From Phycisphaerae bacterium (GTDB lineage Bacteria; Planctomycetota; Phycisphaerae; SM23-33), in NCBI GenBank assembly GCA_030754715.1, contig JASLZV010000093.1, forward strand, positions 1 through 7,002: DNA of 7,002 nucleotides, read 5' to 3'. Below the pieces are notes generated by a model. The model worked only from the letters and a program-made list of their open reading frames with translations, did no database searches and had not been told where the DNA came from. Below, one piece after another: positions 1 through 4,678 of this stretch. The stretch's first letter is position 1; every line of letters begins with the position of its first letter. Both the position numbers and the translations under genes were made by a program.

Positions 1-71
1 TGCTCTCCCTGTCAAGGTTCCACAAGTACTATATCGGCAATGTCCGCCTCGAGGTGTTGTTCGGACAATAA
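1..71 (+). CDS. 3' end of an unidentified protein-coding gene (partial)
   Basis: Frame 3 is open from the left edge to a TAA at 69-71 and encodes 22 residues ending RLEVLFGQ. Most codons end in G or C (ctc, ctg, ttc, cac, aag, tac, atc, ggc, gtc, cgc, ctc, gag, gtg), like the real genes of this window, and the other two plus frames do not look coding. The peptide is mixed aromatic, basic and hydrophobic with no recognisable domain. The gene starts outside the window, so its function cannot be assigned. It runs in the same direction as the downstream VanZ-like gene but is separated from it by 161 bp that contain a promoter-like sequence, so the two need not be cotranscribed. Confidence 0.55.
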   Translation, partial: LSLSRFHKYYIGNVRLEVLFGQ

Positions 72-164
72 GATAGCAGGGTCTCAAGTGCAAGGACAGC
101 CGGTTCCGCTTACATCATCCGCTGATGCGGCACCCCAGGCCAAGGCTAGCAGGCCCTTGGGGCA

Positions 165-194
165 TTGACGCTGTGCGACCCGAAGGCTTACACT
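165..194 (+). promoter_or_regulatory. Candidate sigma70-type promoter for the VanZ-like gene
   Basis: TTGACG (165-170) matches the -35 consensus at five of six positions. TACACT (189-194) matches the -10 consensus at four of six, with an 18-bp spacer. Transcription would begin near 201, giving a leader of about 30 nt before the proposed GTG start at 233. The -10 lies inside a perfect inverted repeat, which suggests repression or modulation by a dimeric regulator. This is inferred from sequence alone. Confidence 0.45.
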
Positions 195-206
195 GTAAGC
201 GACTTC
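182..206. repeat. Inverted repeat over the -10 element (candidate operator or hairpin)
   Basis: GCTTAC (186-191) and GTAAGC (195-200) are perfect 6-bp arms around a 3-bp spacer ACT. The arms extend outward with GAAG (182-185) and CTTC (203-206) after a two-base bulge (GA, 201-202), giving about 10 paired positions. The repeat overlaps the proposed -10 hexamer. It could be a dimeric repressor operator or a leader hairpin if transcription starts further upstream. No run of T follows, so it is not an intrinsic terminator. Confidence 0.5.
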
Positions 207-214
207 CTGACAGA

Positions 215-226
215 GTAAGGACTTAC
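215..226. repeat. Second GTAAG/CTTAC inverted repeat overlapping the ribosome binding site
   Basis: GTAAG (215-219) and CTTAC (222-226) are perfect inverted arms around GA. They reuse the core half-site of the repeat at 186-200, and a further single copy (CTTAC) lies at 109-113. The two-base spacer is too short for an RNA hairpin by itself. The arms could pair alternatively with those at 195-199 and 187-191, or be a DNA operator. The proposed Shine-Dalgarno TAAGGA (216-221) lies inside this element. Confidence 0.45.
216..221 (+). promoter_or_regulatory. Ribosome binding site deciding the GTG start at 233
   Basis: TAAGGA lies 11 nt upstream of an in-frame GTG at 233. The farther upstream ATG at 125 would add 36 residues of low-complexity, Arg/Pro-rich sequence that overlaps the promoter. 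The later GTG at 278 and ATG at 287 have no purine-rich element in front. This site is the main reason for choosing 233. Confidence 0.5.
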
Positions 227-232
227 AGGCTC

Positions 233-1810
233 GTGGCGATTCCGATCGGGACGACGTCTCGGCAACTTGGCGCACTGGTGCGATGGATGTACGTCGGCGT
301 GGTGGTCCTGGGCATGCTGACGTGCTGGTGGCCGTCCTATCGTGGCTGGGGGGCGGTTGTCGGTGGTCTGCTGGTGGCCTTGGTGCTGTGGCTGTGCTGG
401 CAGACGCTCACGATCAATCGCACTGTGTGGGGGCATCCGGTCTATGTTGTGTTTCTGATTCCCGCTGCGGTGTTGACCTATCACCTGACCCGCACGGGGA
501 TGGCTGCCCAGATCGAAGGCGCCGAGGGACTCGGCGGGGCGATAAACCTCTCGATGATCTTGCATTTGGCGATGCTGGGCCTTGCGGTGATGTTGTCTCA
601 AGGCCTCCTTCCTAAGGCGGTCGGGCACGTGAGCGTGGTCAGCATTTGTGGCGGGGCGATGATGATCAGTGCGATCGTACCGATCCTGTTGGACGAGGTA
701 CGGCCTGTCCACAGTGCGTTGGCCATGGTGGGTTTTGTTGGTGTAGCGGTGTGGTTGTCGCCGTTGTGGCACGGGAGCCTGGCGGCGTTGCCCCCGGGGC
801 TGCAGGCGGCGCGGCACCGCGAACTGCGGTGGGCCTGTCTGGCGGTGGCTGCGGTGGCCGGTGGCATATTGGCTTGGGCTTGCCCGGGCGAGGCTGTGCT
901 GGTCGCCGGTGCTGCGGCCGTCACTTTCCTGGTGGCCGGGTTGGTCCTGCCCCGGCGGCGAAGAGGCTCCCTGATCATTTGGGCAGCCTTGGTGGCCTTG
1001 GCGACTGCGGTGTTGGGGATGGGGTTTGGCCCCCCCTGGCTTGGCAAGTGGGCGCCCTGGTGCGGCTGGCTAGGTCGCGGTGAGGCTGCGTTTGCTGATG
1101 TCGGTGCCGGCGACGATGGGCTGGCGATACTGGCCCAGACAGTTGGGTGGCCGGCTGCGTCGCTGGTTGTGGCGGGGCTTGCGACCTGCTTGGTGATGTT
1201 TCTCCTGCGCGCCGGGCGAGGGCATGCGGGTGACCAGGCCCAGGCGATTGTTTGGTGCCTGGCGTCGTTGTTTTCCGTTTGTGCGATGCTGTCACCCGGT
1301 GGGTTGTTCGTTCCGGCCGTCACCCTGGCGGTGGGGTTTACCTGGGGCCTGATGCCGGCAGTAGCCGGCCGCCCGGTCCAGCCCAGATCCGGCGCCGTCA
1401 TATTGGTGATCCTGGTGGCGGTGATGCTGCTACTGGGCGTCAGCCGGTCGGGAGGGCTGGTTTTTTGGGCGGCAAAGTCGTTTTGGACGGACCGAATGAC
1501 TGACAAGTTCCTCCATTGGTGCGTCGGCCTGATACTTGCGATGGTTATGGCTTGGCTGATGGGCAGCAGGACGTTCTGGTGGGGTCTGGTCGGCATTGTC
1601 TTGGCGGCCTTGGCCGGTGGACTGGGCGAGTTGCTTCAGTGCATTACTATCACGAGGCGCACCGTGGAATATGCCGACTGGGCCGTCCATGCCATAGGCA
1701 GCGCGGTGGCGCTGATTCCCTACACGCTTTGCATAGGCGCTCGGCTCTGCGAGTCTGTCGATGCCTATGCGCCACAGGATGATGCAGGGCGGGGGTACTA
1801 TTTCATCTGA
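233..1810 (+). CDS. Polytopic membrane protein with C-terminal VanZ-like domain
   Basis: The protein has 525 residues from GTG 233 and about 14-16 hydrophobic segments separated by short Arg-rich loops, so it is an integral inner-membrane protein. Residues ~424-510 form a VanZ-like domain: D424-K-x-x-H428, then E466-x-x-Q469, an Arg pair at 475-476 and D482, spread over three helices in the family's usual order. VanZ-like domains are typically 100-160 residues, stand-alone or fused to other membrane modules; VanZ itself gives low-level teicoplanin resistance, but most homologues have unknown roles. The preceding ~420 residues have about 12 helices and are not recognised. A loop near residues 290-320 (GDDGLAILAQTVGWPAA) faintly recalls the C-terminal motif of O-antigen ligase/polymerase-type proteins, but this is weak. 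The polysaccharide-type genes converging on it suggest an envelope role. An alternative start is ATG 125 (561 residues) or ATG 287. The coding strand is markedly G+T rich, as expected for a hydrophobic protein at high GC. Confidence 0.8.
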   Translation: MAIPIGTTSRQLGALVRWMYVGVVVLGMLTCWWPSYRGWGAVVGGLLVALVLWLCWQTLTINRTVWGHPVYVVFLIPAAVLTYHLTRTGMAAQIEGAEGLGGAINLSMILHLAMLGLAVMLSQGLLPKAVGHVSVVSICGGAMMISAIVPILLDEVRPVHSALAMVGFVGVAVWLSPLWHGSLAALPPGLQAARHRELRWACLAVAAVAGGILAWACPGEAVLVAGAAAVTFLVAGLVLPRRRRGSLIIWAALVALATAVLGMGFGPPWLGKWAPWCGWLGRGEAAFADVGAGDDGLAILAQTVGWPAASLVVAGLATCLVMFLLRAGRGHAGDQAQAIVWCLASLFSVCAMLSPGGLFVPAVTLAVGFTWGLMPAVAGRPVQPRSGAVILVILVAVMLLLGVSRSGGLVFWAAKSFWTDRMTDKFLHWCVGLILAMVMAWLMGSRTFWWGLVGIVLAALAGGLGELLQCITITRRTVEYADWAVHAIGSAVALIPYTLCIGARLCESVDAYAPQDDAGRGYYFI

Positions 1811-1844
1811 TGCGGCCTATTCGGCCGGGAATAATCCAGCGGAA

Positions 1845-1880
1845 CCTGCGCGTGCCGCAAACCGTTGTCCGCAGGATTTT
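1845..1880 (+). terminator. Weak candidate hairpin in the convergent intergenic gap
   Basis: CCTGCG (1845-1850) pairs with CGCAGG (1870-1875), followed on the plus strand by ATTTTG. The loop is 19 nt and the T run only four, so as an intrinsic terminator this is poor. A shorter stem, CGGCC/GGCCG at 1813-1827, lies just after the stop codon of the VanZ-like gene and has no T run. The gap separates two converging transcription units and has no other visible content. Confidence 0.2.
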
Positions 1881-1899
1881 GTCCCTGTGCCTCCGGGGC

Positions 1900-2940
1900 T
1901 TAGAAAAACCATTTGGCCACGCGGAGGATCCCCTGCTTCCACGGCACGCGGTGGCTGATGCCGCTGGCCTGTCCGAACTCTTCCAAGTGGTCCAGATACC
2001 ATTGATAGTTGCGGATAAGAGCGTCGCGATTGGAATACCTTGGCGAAAATCCCAGGACCTTCTGGGCCTTCTCGATGGCGACGAACGACTCCTGGCCGGC
2101 CGTCTCGTACACCCACTTGTACAGAGGCGAGAGGCGCAGGAATTCCAGAAACTTCAGCATTGCGACGATCAGGCCGGCTGGTAGGCAGCGTATCCTCTTA
2201 CCGTGCCCGGCGTAGTCCAGCACTGCCTGAAAGTCTTCTTTCATCGTACCGAATTCTGCGGCCCCGATGTTGAACGTCTCGTTGACGATGTTTTCATCAA
2301 GCGTGGAGGCCAGACCGACGGCTTCGCACAGATCTTCCACGTCCAGCAACTGGTAGCGGTTTCGACCCTTGCCGATGATCGGGAACCCCCGCCCGTCTTT
2401 GGCCCAGTCGTACAGCATGGCGAACACTCCCAACCGCTCGGGCCCGATGAATGTCTTGGGGCGAAGAATCGGCACGCACATGCCCCTGTGGCGATACTCC
2501 AGGCAGACCTGCTCGGCCTGGATCTTGGCCTCGCCATAGGGCCCAACACCCTCGAGACGGTCGTCCTCGTAGAGGGGGTGGTGGTCGGGTATGCCATACA
2601 CGGCCGTTGAGGAAATGTGGACCACCCGTTCCGCGCCAGCCTTATGGGCGGCCTTCATTACGTTGCGCGTGCCGTCCACGTCGGTGGAGAAGATGTCCTC
2701 CTTCTTGTATAGCGGAAGGGCGGCGGCGGTGTGCACGACGATCTCCGCGCCTTCGACGGCTTGTACGACCGTTGCCGGATCGCGAATGTCACCGGTGATG
2801 CGGCTGACTCGGTCCTTACAATCGACATAGTCAAACGGTGAAACGTCTAGGCTGGTAACCTCGTGCCCGCGCCCAAGCAGCCACCGCACCAGGTTGATCC
2901 CGAGAAACCCCGCGCCGCCGGTTATCATGAATTTACTCAT
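1900..2940 (-). CDS. Extended-SDR NAD(P)-dependent sugar epimerase/dehydratase
   Basis: A 346-residue Rossmann enzyme of the NAD-dependent epimerase/dehydratase family. The dinucleotide motif TGGAGFLG is at residues 7-14, and an acidic residue ending the second strand (D32) favours NAD. The GDIRD segment is at 50-54, HTAAA at 70-74, the catalytic Ser/Thr region ISSTAVYG at 109-116 and the YGEAK catalytic Tyr135/Lys139 pair follows; RPKTFIGP at 160-167 begins the substrate domain. Length and motif order are those of extended SDRs acting on nucleotide- or lipid-linked sugars. A hydrophobic stretch at ~254-270 and a basic, aromatic C-terminus (WKQGILRVAKWFF) suggest association with the membrane face. 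The start was set at ATG 2940, which puts the first beta strand at the N-terminus as usual, with GAGG three bases upstream; a GTG at 2955 would add five residues. It lies 23 bp after the SMR-like gene and is the last gene of the operon. Substrate unknown; it is not a classical short SDR like DprE2. Confidence 0.88.
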   Translation of the reverse strand: MSKFMITGGAGFLGINLVRWLLGRGHEVTSLDVSPFDYVDCKDRVSRITGDIRDPATVVQAVEGAEIVVHTAAALPLYKKEDIFSTDVDGTRNVMKAAHKAGAERVVHISSTAVYGIPDHHPLYEDDRLEGVGPYGEAKIQAEQVCLEYRHRGMCVPILRPKTFIGPERLGVFAMLYDWAKDGRGFPIIGKGRNRYQLLDVEDLCEAVGLASTLDENIVNETFNIGAAEFGTMKEDFQAVLDYAGHGKRIRCLPAGLIVAMLKFLEFLRLSPLYKWVYETAGQESFVAIEKAQKVLGFSPRYSNRDALIRNYQWYLDHLEEFGQASGISHRVPWKQGILRVAKWFF

Positions 2941-2963
2941 GTGCCTCGGTTCCACTTCTCTTT

Positions 2964-3341
2964 TCAGACCCGCGCCACCAGCCAGACCCCCGCGGCGATT
3001 AGCACCATCCCGCCAAGCTGCCGGACGGTGACCCTCTCGCTGAGAATGGGCAGCGTGACGGCCGCAAAGGTCACCAGGACCAGCCCCAGTGAGACCATGA
3101 TCGGATATGCCACCGAGATATCCAGGCTGTCCAGCGCCTTGCGGTACGCTATGATGTTGGCCGCGAACAGCGCAAGCGCCACAACAGTAGCTGCATTAAG
3201 AAAGTTAGACACCTTTGCCAACAACGAGGCATCTGTCGCCAGGGGCCCGGCCATTTGGGCTCCGACCTTCATCATTATGTTGGCTGTGGCATTCAGGACC
3301 AGTGCGATTGCCAGCGGGAGCCATTTCTGAATTGCGGGCAC
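2964..3341 (-). CDS. Small four-helix SMR/EamA-type membrane protein, possible lipid-linked sugar flippase subunit
   Basis: A 125-residue protein with four hydrophobic helices at about 8-24, 47-66, 77-97 and 107-123, the size and topology of small multidrug resistance proteins and ArnE/ArnF-like flippase subunits. The ISVAYPIMVSLG segment (75-86), Glu102 before helix 4 and the Gly-rich helix 4 (GGMVLIAAGVW) are family features. The membrane-embedded Glu14 of EmrE, needed for proton-coupled drug export, aligns with Asn17 here (LNATANIMMK). That argues against a drug/proton antiporter and for a lipid-substrate or ArnE-like role. GTG start at 3341 with GGAG about 11 nt upstream. It sits 28 bp after the UbiA gene and 23 bp before the SDR gene, so it is probably translated from the same mRNA and may move the lipid-linked product of its neighbours across the inner membrane. 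The transport role is inferred. Confidence 0.8.
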   Translation of the reverse strand: MPAIQKWLPLAIALVLNATANIMMKVGAQMAGPLATDASLLAKVSNFLNAATVVALALFAANIIAYRKALDSLDISVAYPIMVSLGLVLVTFAAVTLPILSERVTVRQLGGMVLIAAGVWLVARV

Positions 3342-3369
3342 GTGATTGATTTCTCCGGTATGGTTGGGG

Positions 3370-4290
3370 CTAAATGAGGCTGCGCAGCCACCGTTCCACG
3401 TCGTGGCCCCAGAATATGATGGCGATAACCGTGGCGAACCAGATCGCCATGGTGTACTGAAACGGCCTGTCGCGGAGGATCAGGGCCGTGGGGTCGCTGT
3501 AGACTCCTTTCATCGACAGCATGGCAAATCGGGAAATCCCATAAACGACCGCAGGCAAAGTATAAATGAGGTAGTTCGTTCCGAGATTATTGACCGTTCG
3601 GTTGCTCGATGCATACAGAAGGAACGCAACGATGGCTACGCCCGCCGAAAGTGTTATCAGGTGGGTCAACAGTTCCGGCGAATACCCTCCAAGAGTCCGA
3701 CGGTGTTGCCTTGCCTCCTCTCGGACCGCCAGGGTTGCCAGTTCGTTGCACCGCTTGCAGAATCCCATGAACAGGCAGATGGTGAAGGTACACACAAACA
3801 GCCATGGGCTGACCTCCACGGGAATTGCCACCGCCCCGGCGGCCGCCCGCAAAACAAACCCCATCGCGATGCATATGACGTCCACCAGCATCTTCTGCTT
3901 CAGCCAGAGCGTGTAAACCAACTGCATCAGGAGGTACGCCACGATTATGCCAAGGACGATCTGGTTGACGGTCCAGGCCACTGCGACGGCCGCGACGAAC
4001 AGCAGGGCCGCTTCGGCAGCCGCTGCCAACAGGCTGATCTGTCCCGCTGCGAGCGGTCGGCCGGACTTGCGCGGATGTAGACGGTCCTTGTCGCGATCGA
4101 AAATGTCGTTGAAGATGTAACTGGCGCTGGATGCCAGGCAAAACGCGACTGACGCCAGGGCCGCACTGGACCAGGCCTGCGGATCATCCTCGCGCCGTGC
4201 GAAAACGACCGGAAAAAGAACAATGATGTTCTTGATCCAGTGCTCCGGGCGGGCCAGGCGAATTGCATGTTTCAGAAAAGCCATCGCCAT
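3370..4290 (-). CDS. UbiA-family prenyltransferase, decaprenyl-phosphate phosphoribosyltransferase-like
   Basis: A 306-residue integral membrane protein with about eight or nine helices. The N-terminal RPEHWIKN (14-21) and the first Asp-rich motif NDIFDRDKD (61-69), followed by RLHPRKSGRPLAAG (70-83), are typical of the branch that transfers 5-phosphoribose from PRPP to a polyprenyl phosphate, rather than of ubiquinone or heme UbiA enzymes. YTLWLKQKMLVDV (126-138), GFVLRAAAGA (144-153) and GFCKRCNEL (176-184) complete the family pattern; the second motif carries KRxxEL in place of a classical DxxxD. Expected reaction: polyprenyl phosphate plus PRPP giving polyprenyl-phosphoryl-5-phosphoribose, at the cytoplasmic membrane face. 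ATG 4290 is separated by one base from the TAA ending the upstream fragment, suggesting translational coupling; a GTG at 4311 (7 more residues) and ATG 4284 are alternatives, none with a clear Shine-Dalgarno. The neighbouring SMR-like and SDR genes support a lipid-linked pentose pathway. Confidence 0.85.
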   Translation of the reverse strand: MAMAFLKHAIRLARPEHWIKNIIVLFPVVFARREDDPQAWSSAALASVAFCLASSASYIFNDIFDRDKDRLHPRKSGRPLAAGQISLLAAAAEAALLFVAAVAVAWTVNQIVLGIIVAYLLMQLVYTLWLKQKMLVDVICIAMGFVLRAAAGAVAIPVEVSPWLFVCTFTICLFMGFCKRCNELATLAVREEARQHRRTLGGYSPELLTHLITLSAGVAIVAFLLYASSNRTVNNLGTNYLIYTLPAVVYGISRFAMLSMKGVYSDPTALILRDRPFQYTMAIWFATVIAIIFWGHDVERWLRSLI

Positions 4291-4291
4291 T

Positions 4292-4678
4292 TTACACAAG
4301 GACTTTTTCACGTACTAGCAACTGCCGACGACTGTTCCACGACGAAAACTCTACTCGCCCCGGTGAGGATAAGCAAGCCTTGATGCGGCCTGACCGACGC
4401 CGGGACCATGGGGGAATAGGGCGACCCATCGCGAAAGACACTTCTTTCCGATCGATAAGCCTGTCGTGCCGGAGGCCGGCCTGAGCCAGCAATGAGTTCC
4501 ACTCGCTGCCCTGAGGCAGGTAGTCGCTGGCGACCGGTCCGTTGATGCTGGCGTGAAACGCGTTGATATGGTCGCTTCCGGCAAGGTGTATTACGATCAG
4601 TCGGCCGGTGGGCTTGAGGCAGCGGGCCAGGTTTCGCATCGCGGTCGGCTGGTCTCGGAAATGCGGGGAGCAGTTTAT
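4292..4678 (-). pseudogene. C-terminal remnant of a class I SAM-dependent methyltransferase
   Basis: Read on the minus strand from 4678, the frame gives INCSPHFRDQPTAMRNLARC, then LKPTGRLIVIHLAGSDHIN, a late FH, and LPQGSEWNSLLAQAGL. This is the usual order of the C-terminal half of a class I methyltransferase: strand 4 with a PHF motif, the LKPxGRL turn, strand 5, a His/Asn segment, and the final LLxxAGL helix. The N-terminal half with the SAM-binding glycine motif is absent. The frame is closed by a TGA at 4727-4729, and the preceding DNA belongs to the FAD/Fe-S gene. The only ATG (4639) lies after the PHF motif and has no convincing Shine-Dalgarno. The last ~40 residues after SFAMGRP, up to the TAA at 4292-4294, look unlike the family and may be read-through. 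It overlaps the FAD gene's stop and almost touches UbiA. It cannot be a working methyltransferase alone; a short expressed peptide (115 residues from 4639) is possible but less likely. Confidence 0.65.

Noticed and set aside
131..162. Imperfect GC-rich hairpin (CCAAGG/CCTTGG core) upstream of the promoter as a terminator for the left partial gene
   Set aside because: The stem is interrupted and no T run follows on the plus strand, so it does not meet the pattern of an intrinsic terminator.
598..1596. Long minus-strand open frame (332 codons) opposite the VanZ-like gene
   Set aside because: It is Thr/Pro/Arg/Ala-rich with no domain pattern and lies antisense to a clear membrane protein. Long antisense frames are expected opposite Leu/Val/Ala-rich, high-GC genes.
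3346..4080. Plus-strand open frame of 244 codons opposite UbiA
   Set aside because: Its translation is His/Gln/Arg-rich without hydrophobic core or motifs, and the minus strand here encodes an unmistakable UbiA protein.
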